Below, piece by piece: positions 17,468 through 25,733 of a DNA stretch of 44,839 bases. Location of the stretch: NCBI GenBank assembly GCA_030652255.1, contig JAUSAZ010000123.1, forward strand, positions 1 to 44,839. The letters are read 5' to 3'. Under the pieces are notes generated by a model that saw nothing but the letters and a program-made list of their open reading frames with translations, was not told where the DNA came from and searched no databases. This stretch comes from Myxococcales bacterium (GTDB lineage: Bacteria > Myxococcota_A > Polyangia > Polyangiales > Ga0077539). The translations under genes were made by a program, and so were the position numbers. The first letter of the stretch is position 1, and the number at the start of each line of letters is the position of its first letter.

Positions 17468-19087
17468 ATGACGTCCAAGCCGAAGAAGACCACGCAGCTC
17501 AAGCGGATGGTGCAGCGCCAGGAGCTGGCGTTCCTGATGGAGGCCCACAACGGCCTGAGCGCGAAGGTGGCCGAGGAGGCCGGGTTCGAGGGCATCTGGG
17601 GCAGCGGGCTCAGCATCTCCGCGGCCCTCGGCGTGCGCGACCACAACGAGGCCAGCTGGACGCAGGTGCTCGAGGTCGCGGAGTTCATGAGCGACGCCAC
17701 CACGGTGCCGATGCTCCTCGACGGCGACACGGGCTACGGCGACTTCAACACCATGCAGCGCGTGGTGCGGAAGCTCGAGCAGCGCGGCGTCGCGGGCGTG
17801 TGCATCGAAGACAAGATCTTCCCCAAGACCAACAGCTTCATCCGCGGCGCGGCGCAGCCCCTGGCGGCCATCGACGAGTTCGCGGGCAAGATCAAGGCGG
17901 GCAAGGACGCCCAGGCCGACGACGATTTCGTCATCGTCGCGCGCGTCGAGGCCTTCATCGCCGGCTGGGGCATCGAGGAGGCGATGAAGCGCGCCGAGGC
18001 CTACCGCGTGGCCGGCGCCGACGCGATCCTGATGCACAGCGCGCTGCGCTCGCCGGTGGAGATCCTCGCGTTCTTGAAGGAGTGGGGCAACCGGCTGCCG
18101 GTGGTGATCGTGCCGACGAAGTACTACCAGACGCCCACCGAGGTCTTCCGCGACGCGGGCGTCTCGGTGGTCATCTGGGCCAACCACCTCATGCGCTCGT
18201 CGCTCGCGGCGATGCAGTCCACGGCCAAGACCATCTTCAGCGAGCAGACCCTGCTCAACGTCGAGGAGAAGGTCGCGCCGCTCGCGGACGTGTTCCGCAT
18301 CCAGGGGGAGAACGAGCTGGAGCAGGCGGAGAAGCGCTACCTGCCGAAGCACGGGCGCTCGGTGAAGGCGGTCATCCTCGCGGCCTCGCAGGGCGCCGAG
18401 CTCGGCGAGCTCACCCGCGACCGGCCGAAGGCGATGGTCAGCCTGGCGGGCAAGCCCCTGCTGGCGCACATCCTGGAGACCTACCGCTCGGTCAACGTGA
18501 AGGAACTCTCCGTCGTCCGCGGCTACAAGAAGGAGACGGTCAACCTCGCCAACGTGAAGTACTTCGACAACGACGCCTTCGCCACGACGCAGGAGGTGAG
18601 CTCGCTCGCCGCCGCCACCGAGGCGCTCGAGGGCGACGTGATCGTCTCCTACGGCGACGTGCTGCTGAAGAAGTACATCCTCCAGGAGCTCATCGACACC
18701 GACGACGACGTGGTGGTCATGGTCGACTCCAACCACGCCGAGAGCCGCAACCGCGGGCGCAACGCCGACTTCGTGAGCTGCTCGGAGCCCAACTCGCGCC
18801 GCGCGTACCAGAACGTCGTCACGCTCAAGGGCTTCCGCCCCGAGCGCGAGGACGCCGTGCACGGCGAGTGGATGGGCATCGTGAAGCTCTCGCCCACGGG
18901 CTCGAAGCTGGTGCGCGAGAAGCTCAAGGCCCTCGCCGGGGAGGCCGAGCGCGTGCGCTCGATGAAGCTCCCGGACCTGCTCCAGCTCCTGATCGCGGAC
19001 GGCGTGAAGGTGCGCGTGATCTACACCACCGGGCACTGGCTCGACGTCGACAGCGTCGAGGACGTGGTCGTCGGCGCGGCCTTCTGA
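17468..19087 (+). CDS. aepX: phosphoenolpyruvate mutase fused to nucleotidyltransferase-like domain
   Basis: PEP mutase rearranges PEP to phosphonopyruvate, the entry step to nearly all natural C-P compounds. Residues 10-290 are the mutase: LLDGDTGYGD (D85/D87, Mg site) and the diagnostic EDKIFPKTNS at 114-123. Residues 299-539 form a second domain with the fold signature of sugar-nucleotidyl transferases: a P-loop-like start, RPKAMVSLAGKP, SYGD at 394-397, GEWMG and GHWLDVDSVED at the end. Its nucleotide-binding loop reads LAASQGAEL where the family has LAAGxGxRL, so Gly and Arg are replaced by S307 and E311. Catalysis by this domain is therefore doubtful. It is first of five co-directional genes. 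Confidence 0.95.
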   Translation: MTSKPKKTTQLKRMVQRQELAFLMEAHNGLSAKVAEEAGFEGIWGSGLSISAALGVRDHNEASWTQVLEVAEFMSDATTVPMLLDGDTGYGDFNTMQRVVRKLEQRGVAGVCIEDKIFPKTNSFIRGAAQPLAAIDEFAGKIKAGKDAQADDDFVIVARVEAFIAGWGIEEAMKRAEAYRVAGADAILMHSALRSPVEILAFLKEWGNRLPVVIVPTKYYQTPTEVFRDAGVSVVIWANHLMRSSLAAMQSTAKTIFSEQTLLNVEEKVAPLADVFRIQGENELEQAEKRYLPKHGRSVKAVILAASQGAELGELTRDRPKAMVSLAGKPLLAHILETYRSVNVKELSVVRGYKKETVNLANVKYFDNDAFATTQEVSSLAAATEALEGDVIVSYGDVLLKKYILQELIDTDDDVVVMVDSNHAESRNRGRNADFVSCSEPNSRRAYQNVVTLKGFRPEREDAVHGEWMGIVKLSPTGSKLVREKLKALAGEAERVRSMKLPDLLQLLIADGVKVRVIYTTGHWLDVDSVEDVVVGAAF

Positions 19088-19110
19088 GAGAGACGGAGCA
19101 CACCCCCGCC

Positions 19111-20259
19111 ATGATCCCCGCGTCGAGCTTCATCGACTCCTGCAAGCAGCACGGCCTGACGCTCTGGACGGGCGTGCCGTGCTCCTACCTCAAGCCCTTC
19201 ATCAACTACGTCATCGACGCGCCGGACCTGCGGTACGTCGGCGCGACCAACGAGGGCGACGCGGTGGGCATCGCCGCGGGCGCCGACCTCGGCGGCCAGC
19301 GCTCGGTGGTGATGTTCCAGAACTCGGGCTTCGGCAACACGGTCAACCCGCTCACCTCGCTCAACATGATCTTCAAGGTGCCCACCCTGGTGATCACGAC
19401 GCTGCGCGGCGAGCCGGGCGGCGCCCACGACGAGCCGCAGCACGAGCTCATGGGCCAGATCACCGGCGGCCTCTTCGACCTCATGCAGATCCCGTGGGCG
19501 TACTTCCCCACGGAGGTCTCGGAGATCGAAGCCGTCATGGCGCGCGCGGTCGCCCACATGGACGAGAAGCGCACGCCCTTCGGGCTCATCATGCGCAAGG
19601 ACTCCGTCGCGGACTACAAGCTCCAGACCAAGGCCGCCCCGAAGCCCCTGCCCCCGGGCGGCACCATCGAGGCGTGGGGCCCGCAGGCCGCCTACCCCAC
19701 GCGCCGCGAGGTGCTGGCGATGATCCAGGCGAAGGGCCGCCCCACCGACGCGCTCGTCGCCACGACGGGCTTCACCGGGCGCGCGCTCTACGCCCTCGAT
19801 GACCGCCCCAACCAGCTCTACATGGTCGGCTCGATGGGCTGCGCGGGCTCCTTCGGGCTCGGGCTCGCCATCGCCCAGGCCCAGCGCCGGGTGGTGGTGC
19901 TCGACGGCGACGGCGCCGCCCTCATGCGCCTCGGCGCGCTGGCCACGATCGGCTACGAGCGCCCGGACAATCTCGTCCATGTGCTGCTCGACAACGAGGT
20001 GCACGACTCCACGGGCGGCCAGTCGACGGTGTCGCACTCGGTCGACCTCGCGGGCGTGGCCTCCGCGTGCGGCTACCCCACGGTGGTGCGCGCGCACTCG
20101 CTCGCCGAGGCCGAGGCGGCCTTCGTCAACGCCAGGGGGCTCACCTTCATCCACGTGAAGACGGCGCCCGGCGAGAAGGGCGACCTGCCGCGCCCGAAGG
20201 AGACCCCGGTGCAGGTCATCGACCGGATGCGCGGATGGCTGAAGGAGACCCGGGGATGA
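19111..20259 (+). CDS. aepY: phosphonopyruvate decarboxylase
   Basis: This thiamine diphosphate enzyme decarboxylates phosphonopyruvate to phosphonoacetaldehyde, the step that makes the unfavourable mutase reaction irreversible. The 382 residues include the catalytic Glu in NEGDAVG (E48), the TPP/Mg motif starting at GDG 266-268 and ending at N295 (VLLDN), and HDSTGGQST near 298. Sulfopyruvate decarboxylases are related, but the PEP mutase and AEP transaminase neighbours decide the assignment. It begins 23 bp after aepX, and its TGA overlaps the next ATG (ATGA), implying translational coupling. Confidence 0.94.
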   Translation: MIPASSFIDSCKQHGLTLWTGVPCSYLKPFINYVIDAPDLRYVGATNEGDAVGIAAGADLGGQRSVVMFQNSGFGNTVNPLTSLNMIFKVPTLVITTLRGEPGGAHDEPQHELMGQITGGLFDLMQIPWAYFPTEVSEIEAVMARAVAHMDEKRTPFGLIMRKDSVADYKLQTKAAPKPLPPGGTIEAWGPQAAYPTRREVLAMIQAKGRPTDALVATTGFTGRALYALDDRPNQLYMVGSMGCAGSFGLGLAIAQAQRRVVVLDGDGAALMRLGALATIGYERPDNLVHVLLDNEVHDSTGGQSTVSHSVDLAGVASACGYPTVVRAHSLAEAEAAFVNARGLTFIHVKTAPGEKGDLPRPKETPVQVIDRMRGWLKETRG

Positions 20260-21362
20260 GCGCCGAGCGACGGATGCGGCTGTTGAACCCCGGCCCGGTG
20301 ACCCTCACCGAGCGGGTGCGCGGCGCCCTCCAGCGGCCCGACCTCTGCCACCGCGAGCCGGAGTTCTACGCGCTGGCGATGGCGGTGCGCGGGCGCATCG
20401 AGCGCATCTACGAGGGCTGCGCGGGGCGCTTCGTGGCCATCCTGCTGACGGGCTCTGGCACGTCGGCGGTGGAGGCCATGGTGGGCTCGATGGTGCCCAA
20501 GGACGGCCACGCCCTGGTGGTCGCCAACGGTGTGTACGGCGACCGGATGGCGGCGATGCTCACGGCGCAGGGCAAGCGCTTCACCACCGTCGGGGCCGAG
20601 TGGATCGCCCCGATGGACCTCGCGGGCGTCGAGCGCGCGCTGTCGACGGACGCGAGCATCACGCACGTGCTGGCGGTGCAGCACGAGACGACCACCGGGC
20701 GCGACAACGACGTGGCCGCGCTGGGGGCGCTCTGCAAGCGCTTCGACAAGCCGATGCTGCTCGACGGCGTGAGCAGCTTCGCGGGCGAGCCCATCGACTT
20801 CGAGGGGTGGAACCTCGAGGCCGTCGCGGCCACGGCCAACAAGTGCGTGCACGGCGTGCCGGGCATCTCCTTCGTGGTGGCGCGGGAGTCGGTGTTCGCG
20901 GCGCGGCCCTCGGGCGCGACCTCGGTGTACCTCGACCTCTGGCGGCACTGGAAGGAGCAGCGCACCGGCGCCTCGCCCTTCACGCAGTCGGTGCACTGCA
21001 TGTACGCGCTGGAGGAGGCGCTGAAGGAGCTCGAGGACGAAGGCGGCTGGCGCGCCCGGCACGCGACCTATGCGCGGCGGGCGAGCGCGGTGCGCGAGGT
21101 GCTCACCGAGCTCGGGGTGACGTACTTCCTGGCCGACGGGGCGACGGCGAGCTCGTCGATCCTGACGGCCTTCGCGGTGCCCGCGTGGACGACCTACGAC
21201 GCGCTGCACGACGGGCTGAAGGAGCGGGGATTCATCATCTACGCGGGGCAGGGGCCCTACGCGGGGAAGATGTTCCGCATCGCGGTGATGGGCGCGCTCG
21301 GCGAGCAGGACATGAGCGAGCTGTTGCAGGGGCTCCGGGCGCTGCTAGTGCGCCCGGGGTGA
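20256..21362 (+). CDS. phnW: 2-aminoethylphosphonate aminotransferase
   Basis: A PLP-dependent class V aminotransferase of 368 residues. In this setting it should aminate phosphonoacetaldehyde to 2-aminoethylphosphonate (AEP), running PhnW chemistry in the biosynthetic direction. The PLP Lys is K196 (TANKCVHGVPG), the cofactor-binding Asp is D170 (LLDGVSSFAG), and the N-terminal LLNPGPVT is a family hallmark. The start ATG overlaps the aepY stop by 4 bases, which excludes longer forms. The alternative is alanine-glyoxylate-type activity, unlikely here. Confidence 0.93.
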   Translation: MSAERRMRLLNPGPVTLTERVRGALQRPDLCHREPEFYALAMAVRGRIERIYEGCAGRFVAILLTGSGTSAVEAMVGSMVPKDGHALVVANGVYGDRMAAMLTAQGKRFTTVGAEWIAPMDLAGVERALSTDASITHVLAVQHETTTGRDNDVAALGALCKRFDKPMLLDGVSSFAGEPIDFEGWNLEAVAATANKCVHGVPGISFVVARESVFAARPSGATSVYLDLWRHWKEQRTGASPFTQSVHCMYALEEALKELEDEGGWRARHATYARRASAVREVLTELGVTYFLADGATASSSILTAFAVPAWTTYDALHDGLKERGFIIYAGQGPYAGKMFRIAVMGALGEQDMSELLQGLRALLVRPG

Positions 21363-21382
21363 GCACGCCTGGAGGTACACCG

Positions 21383-22321
21383 ATGGCCGACGGATCGGGT
21401 TCCAACGTCCGGATGGAAGCGGCGAAGACCCTGCTGGGGCTGATGGTCAACCCCGCCGACCGGCTCTGGCGCTACCCCATCGGGCACGCCATCGTCGGGG
21501 CGGCGGCGCGCACGCCCCTCACGCCCAACCACGTCACCATCGGGCATACCCTCCTCGGTATGACCGCCGGGGCGCTCATCTCGACGGGCCGGCCGGCGCT
21601 GCTCGTGGCGGCGGGGGCGATGTACGAGGTGCGCTCCATCCTCGACTGCTTCGACGGGGTGCTCGCCCGCGCGAAGGGCACCGCCTCGCCCTACGGCCGC
21701 GCGATGGACCAGACCGGGGACTTCATCGGCTTCGCGGCCTTCATCATCGGCTCCTGGGTGGCCTTCGCCCGCGTCTTCGGCTTCGCCCCCGCCATGGCGC
21801 TCTCGCTCATCACGGCGGCGCTCTGCGCGCTCTGCACCTTCTGCTGGGACTTCTACAAGCGCCGCTTCACGTCGATCCTGCTGGAGGGGCGCGACGAGGT
21901 GGCCGACGAGTACGTCCAGCTGCAGCTGGAGGCGAAGAAGAACCCCGGGCTCGCCATCGGCTTCTCGGCCTGGTTCGCGCGGGTGCAGACCCTGGCCATC
22001 AGCCCGTCGATGCTCCCGGCGCTGCGGGCGCGGGTGGCCACGGGGCAGGCCCGGGCGGACGACGACGCGCCGCACCCCGCGGCCGAGCGGCTGCGCGCCA
22101 TGGCCCTGCGCAACGACCCGCAGCTCCGCTCGACGCTCCTCAAGGTGGGCTTCTCGGGCGGCGACACGGGCATCCTGATCTTGACCGTGGCGACCCTCCT
22201 CACGAGGCCGGTGGAGGGATTTCTCGCCGCGAGCGCGTATTGTGTGGTGATCCTCGCGGCGACGATCTCCGCGAGCAACCGACTGCTGCACGCGCAACCC
22301 ATGACCGCCTCTTCCCACTGA
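21383..22321 (+). CDS. CDP-alcohol phosphatidyltransferase (predicted AEP-lipid synthase)
   Basis: A 312-residue integral membrane enzyme. The complete CDP-alcohol signature DxxDGxxARx8Gx3Dx3D is seen with D88, D91, G92, A95, R96, G105, D109 and D113. About six hydrophobic helices lie at 35-150 and 255-298, with a soluble insertion at 160-250. Family members move a phospho-alcohol from a CDP carrier to a second alcohol. Beside AEP-forming genes and a nucleotidyltransferase, the likely reaction is CMP-AEP plus diacylglycerol (or another lipid alcohol) giving a phosphonolipid. A perfect GGAGGT ribosome binding site precedes the ATG. The exact acceptor is inference. Confidence 0.9.
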   Translation: MADGSGSNVRMEAAKTLLGLMVNPADRLWRYPIGHAIVGAAARTPLTPNHVTIGHTLLGMTAGALISTGRPALLVAAGAMYEVRSILDCFDGVLARAKGTASPYGRAMDQTGDFIGFAAFIIGSWVAFARVFGFAPAMALSLITAALCALCTFCWDFYKRRFTSILLEGRDEVADEYVQLQLEAKKNPGLAIGFSAWFARVQTLAISPSMLPALRARVATGQARADDDAPHPAAERLRAMALRNDPQLRSTLLKVGFSGGDTGILILTVATLLTRPVEGFLAASAYCVVILAATISASNRLLHAQPMTASSH

Positions 22322-22332
22322 GCTCAATCCCG

Positions 22333-23139
22333 ATGATCGACAAGGCCGTGATTCTCGCCGCGGGCCAGGGCAACCGCATCGCCCGCGCCTCGCAGACCCC
22401 CAAGCCGTTCCTGTCGCTGGACGGCACCCCCGATGGTCCGTGCTTCATCGACTGGCACATCGAACAGCTCGCCGCCATCGGCGTGCGGGAGATCTTCCTC
22501 GTCGGCAACCAGGTCACCTCCAAGCGCCCCTTCAAGGGCCCGCGCGGCTGCCGCGTCCACTGGATCCTCAACCCCACCGAAGACCTCTCCACCTCGGGGA
22601 GCGGCCACTCGTTCTGGTTCGCGCTCCACAGCGAGCACGAGATCCTCGACGGGCACGCGCGGGTGGTGCTCATGGACGCCGACATCCTCTACGAGCCCGG
22701 GGTGCTGCACGCCCTCGGGGCGCCCTCCCGCGACGGCCGCTCGCGCACGCTGGTGTGCGGCGACTACAAGGAGTCCAACGAGGAGGTGATGGTCTTCGGC
22801 AAGGACAACCGCGCCCTCACCCACGGCAAGGGGCTGCTCGACACCAACGCGGGCAAGGCGCTGCTCCCCGGCATGACCTGCTACGGCGAGGCCACGGGCA
22901 TGGTGCTCTGGGAGCCGGGCGACCACGCCCTGGTGCGCGCCGCCACCGACTGGTGCATCCAGTACTCGACGGCCAAGACGCGCAGCGAGCACGAGGACAT
23001 CACCCAGCGCCTCATGCTGGCCGACCGGGTGAGCCCGTCGGTCTTCCACGAGCTGATGTTCATGGAGTGCGACTCGCCCGAGGAGTACGCCCACCTCACG
23101 GGCGATTTCTTCCCGAAGCTCCGCGCCAGCCTCGACTGA
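22333..23139 (+). CDS. nucleotidyltransferase, predicted CTP:AEP cytidylyltransferase (PntC-like)
   Basis: A 268-residue NTP-transferase with an intact nucleotide loop VILAAGQGNRI at residues 6-16 (G11, R15), TPKPFLSLDG at 22-31 and a metal-binding DAD at 115-117. It resembles the CTP:phosphocholine cytidylyltransferase (LicC) group. PntC enzymes of this group activate AEP to CMP-AEP in bacterial phosphonate clusters. It lies 11 bp after the CDP-alcohol transferase gene and would supply its donor. Unlike the domain fused to AepX, all catalytic motifs are present. Substrate choice is inferred from context; phosphocholine is the main alternative. Confidence 0.85.
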   Translation: MIDKAVILAAGQGNRIARASQTPKPFLSLDGTPDGPCFIDWHIEQLAAIGVREIFLVGNQVTSKRPFKGPRGCRVHWILNPTEDLSTSGSGHSFWFALHSEHEILDGHARVVLMDADILYEPGVLHALGAPSRDGRSRTLVCGDYKESNEEVMVFGKDNRALTHGKGLLDTNAGKALLPGMTCYGEATGMVLWEPGDHALVRAATDWCIQYSTAKTRSEHEDITQRLMLADRVSPSVFHELMFMECDSPEEYAHLTGDFFPKLRASLD

Positions 23140-23176
23140 GCGCCTCCGCGAGGCGACCCATGGCCTCCCCCCGACG

Positions 23177-24580
23177 ATGACCCCCGCGCAGCGCGTCGCC
23201 CTCGACCTCGAGCGCCTCCTCGGCCCCTCGCGGGTGCTCACCGACCCCGAGCTCTGCGCGGGCTACGCGCGCGACGAGAGCGAGGCGGCGTGGGTGGTGC
23301 CGCCCTGCGTGGTGCTCGCGGAGACGGCGGCGGACGTGGTCGCCGCGCTGCGGGCCTGCGAGAGATACGGCGTGCCCGTGGTGCCGCGCGGGGCGGGCAC
23401 CGGACGCACCGGCGGGGCGACGGTGACGGCGCCTGGGGTGGTGCTCGACACCTCGCGCCTCGGCGACCTCAAGGACATCGACCGGGCCAACGGCGTCGCG
23501 GTGGTGGGCGCCGGGATGCGCACCGGGGCCCTGCACGCCGCGGTGGAGCGCGAGGGGCTGTTCTACCCGCCCGACCCGCAGAGCGCCGAGTGGTGCTGCC
23601 TCGGCGGCAACGTGGCCGAGAACGCGGGCGGGCCGCGCGCGGTGAAGTACGGCGTGACGCGCGACTGGGTGCTGGGCCTGGAGTGCGCCCACATGGACGG
23701 CGCGCTGGTGCAGCACGGCCGGCGCACGGCCAAGGGAGTGACGGGCTACGACACCGTCGGGCTGCTGGTGGGGAGCGAGGGGACGCTCGGGGTGTTCACC
23801 GAGGTGACGCTGCGGCTGACGGCGCTGCCGACGGCGGTGCGCGGGGTGCTGGCGGTCTTCGCCGACGCGGTGGCGGCGGGGCGCGCGGTGGCGGCGCTGC
23901 TGGCCTCGGGCGCGCGGCCGCGGTGCATCGAGCTGCTCGACGCCATCTGCTGCGACGTGATGCGGGCCGACGACCCGGCGGTGCTGCCGGCGGGGGCGGG
24001 CGCGGCGCTGGTGATCGAGGTGGACGGCTTCGACGACGCGGCGGTGGCGCGGGAGGCCCAGCGGGCGGGCGAGGCCTGCGCGGCGGCGGGCGCGGTGAGC
24101 GTGCACGAGGCGGTCGACGCGGCGGAGCGGGCGGCGCTGTGGGCCGTGCGGCGGGTGATGTCGCGGGCGCTGCGGGGGAGGGCGGCGCACAAGCTCTCGG
24201 AGGACGTGGTGGTGCCGCGGGCGCAGGTGGCCGAGCTCATCGCGCGGGTGCAGGTCATCGCGGCCGAGGAGCGGGTGGTGATGCCCACCTACGGGCACGC
24301 GGGCGACGGCAACCTGCACGTCAACCTGCTGTGGGACCACGACGACGAGCGCCCTCGGGTGCAGCGCGCCATCGAGCGGCTGTTTCGAGCGACGCTCGAC
24401 CTGCGCGGCACGCTCTCCGGCGAGCACGGCATCGGGGTGCTCAAGGCCCCTTACCTGGCCTGGGAGCAGGGCCCGGCGCTCATCGAGTTACAACAACGGG
24501 TAAAGACGGCCTTCGACCCGCGGGGCCTGCTCAACCCCGGGAAGATCTTCGGCGCATCGGCGACGCACCGCGGCTGCTGA
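23177..24580 (+). CDS. FAD-linked oxidase, GlcD/D-lactate dehydrogenase type
   Basis: A 467-residue flavoprotein of the VAO/PCMH fold. The FAD-binding half shows PRGAGTGRTGGATV near residue 73 and GGNVAENAGGPRAVKYG near 148. The C-terminal half has the substrate/metal histidines in YGHAGDGNLHVN near 374 and SGEHGIG near 414. Family members oxidise glycolate, D-lactate or D-2-hydroxyglutarate with FAD. No glcE/glcF partners are visible. It lies 37 bp downstream of the phosphonate cluster on the same strand, so it may be co-transcribed, but nothing in the sequence links it to C-P chemistry. Confidence 0.92.
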   Translation: MTPAQRVALDLERLLGPSRVLTDPELCAGYARDESEAAWVVPPCVVLAETAADVVAALRACERYGVPVVPRGAGTGRTGGATVTAPGVVLDTSRLGDLKDIDRANGVAVVGAGMRTGALHAAVEREGLFYPPDPQSAEWCCLGGNVAENAGGPRAVKYGVTRDWVLGLECAHMDGALVQHGRRTAKGVTGYDTVGLLVGSEGTLGVFTEVTLRLTALPTAVRGVLAVFADAVAAGRAVAALLASGARPRCIELLDAICCDVMRADDPAVLPAGAGAALVIEVDGFDDAAVAREAQRAGEACAAAGAVSVHEAVDAAERAALWAVRRVMSRALRGRAAHKLSEDVVVPRAQVAELIARVQVIAAEERVVMPTYGHAGDGNLHVNLLWDHDDERPRVQRAIERLFRATLDLRGTLSGEHGIGVLKAPYLAWEQGPALIELQQRVKTAFDPRGLLNPGKIFGASATHRGC

Positions 24581-24637
24581 CCGACGGCCCGTCGCGGCTC
24601 GACGCTACGACGGACCTGCGGGTAGCATCGGAGGCCT

Positions 24638-25192
24638 ATGGCCCAGCACCCGATCGCCCATCGTCCGCCGCGTTCGTCGTCGCCCGCGGGAGAGCCCTTC
24701 TACCGACGCCCGAGCGGGCCTGGCGCTCCGCCGCGCACCCCGGGGACGGAGCACTCGCACGCTCATGACCACGGCCACGAGCATGGCCACGACCACGACC
24801 ACGAGCACGACCATGGCCACGACCACGGCCACGAGCACGGCCATGACCATGGCCACGAGCACGATCACGACCACCACCACACGACGATCGACGCGCAGTC
24901 GGGGCACCACCACGATCATCACCGCGGGGGTGTTTCGCATCACCACCATGGCGACGGGCACCACCATCACCACGATGGCGACGCCCCCCACGAGCACGGT
25001 GGGCCGGGGCGTGACCGCGGCGGTGATCGCGGCGGTCAGGCCTTCTCCAACGAGAAGCGGGTCATCGACCTGATCGTTTCGCTGGTGGCCGAGAGGGTCG
25101 ACGAGATCGTCGAGCGGCGCGTGGAGGAGATCGTCGCGCGTCAGCTCGCGGGTCTACGTCGGGGCCCCGACGGGAACTCCGGCGGCCGCTGA
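24638..25192 (+). CDS. histidine-rich, probable metal-binding protein with C-terminal helix
   Basis: A 184-residue protein with about 41 His. Residues 37-82 are a continuous alternation of His with Asp, Glu or Gly (HDHGHEHGHDHDHEHDHG), followed by clusters HHHDHH, HHHH and HHHHH to about residue 118. Residues 135-172 form an amphipathic, charged helix (SNEKRVIDLIVSLVAERVDE and on), possibly an oligomerisation or docking helix. There is no signal peptide. Such tracts bind Ni, Zn, Co or Cu in metal chaperones and storage proteins, but no known family covers the whole protein. The ATG has a strong GGAGG site. No metal transporter is adjacent. Confidence 0.8.
   Translation: MAQHPIAHRPPRSSSPAGEPFYRRPSGPGAPPRTPGTEHSHAHDHGHEHGHDHDHEHDHGHDHGHEHGHDHGHEHDHDHHHTTIDAQSGHHHDHHRGGVSHHHHGDGHHHHHDGDAPHEHGGPGRDRGGDRGGQAFSNEKRVIDLIVSLVAERVDEIVERRVEEIVARQLAGLRRGPDGNSGGR
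24741..24885 (+). repeat. CAYGAN hexamer-like tandem repeat (His-Asp/Glu/Gly codons)
   Basis: A degenerate 6-base repeat of the type CACGAS/CAYGGC runs through this stretch of the His-rich gene. It keeps frame and gives the His-X alternation. Slippage could change tract length. Confidence 0.75.
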
Positions 25193-25232
25193 CGCTCCGC
25201 GCTTCCGAAGGGGGGGAGAGGGGGGCGCCGGG

Positions 25233-25631
25233 TCAGCGGCGGCCGCGGCGGGGCAGGGTGACCACGCGCGGGGGAGGGGGGGCGTTGGGATCGGGCCGGA
25301 AGGGCTCGACCCCGGCCGGGGCGATGTAGGCGCCGCCGCAGGCCTGGCAGGTCGCGATGCAGGCCCGGAAGCGCTGCACGCAGGCGTTCTCGCAGCGCTC
25401 GAACTCGATCGGCGGGCGCAGCGCGAGGGTAGTCTGGCAGGTGGTGCGGCAGGCCGATGCGGGCGTCCCGCACTGCTCGCGCATGCAGGTCTGACAGGCC
25501 GTGCTCTGGGCGGCGCGCGCCGCGGGGTCGGCGACCGGAGCTCGCGCTGCGGGGTCGCGTGCGCCGACCGGCGCGCCGACGACGAGGGTTCCGAGCGCGA
25601 GGGACGTGACGACGGTCGTGCGAAGGGACAT
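25233..25631 (-). CDS. small secreted Cys-rich protein
   Basis: A 132-residue protein with a Sec-type signal (residues 1-20, hydrophobic, ending VVGA/VGA). Residues 43-100 carry about 12 Cys in CxxC and CxxxC spacings (ACQTCMREQC, CENACVQRF, CIATCQACGG). A Pro/Arg-rich tail follows. The pattern suggests a disulfide-stabilised helical fold in the periplasm or outside, or a metal site. No family is recognised. The ATG at 25631 is the only good start. It is downstream of, and in the same direction as, the zinc-ribbon/TerB gene. Confidence 0.75.
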   Translation of the reverse strand: MSLRTTVVTSLALGTLVVGAPVGARDPAARAPVADPAARAAQSTACQTCMREQCGTPASACRTTCQTTLALRPPIEFERCENACVQRFRACIATCQACGGAYIAPAGVEPFRPDPNAPPPPRVVTLPRRGRR

Positions 25632-25733
25632 CGGGCGCCTCCAACGATCTGATTCGGGGAGTCTATCGGGAACCGCGCGAGGGTATCACCCACCGTCGGC
25701 GATGGCATCAGAGGGGGGGCGAGAGCCCTTCGC

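Noticed and set aside
17800..20259. A longer form of the decarboxylase beginning inside aepX
   Set aside because: The extra N-terminus is Arg/Gly/Pro noise in another frame of aepX; family similarity starts at the ATG at 19111.
19111..20259. Sulfopyruvate decarboxylase (coenzyme M pathway) for the TPP enzyme
   Set aside because: The neighbouring PEP mutase and AEP transaminase make phosphonopyruvate the fitting substrate, and no coenzyme M genes are present.
24765..25073. Thr/Met-rich frame inside the His-rich gene
   Set aside because: It is the +1 shadow of the CAYGAN repeat. The His-rich frame has the ribosome binding site and a sensible C-terminal helix.
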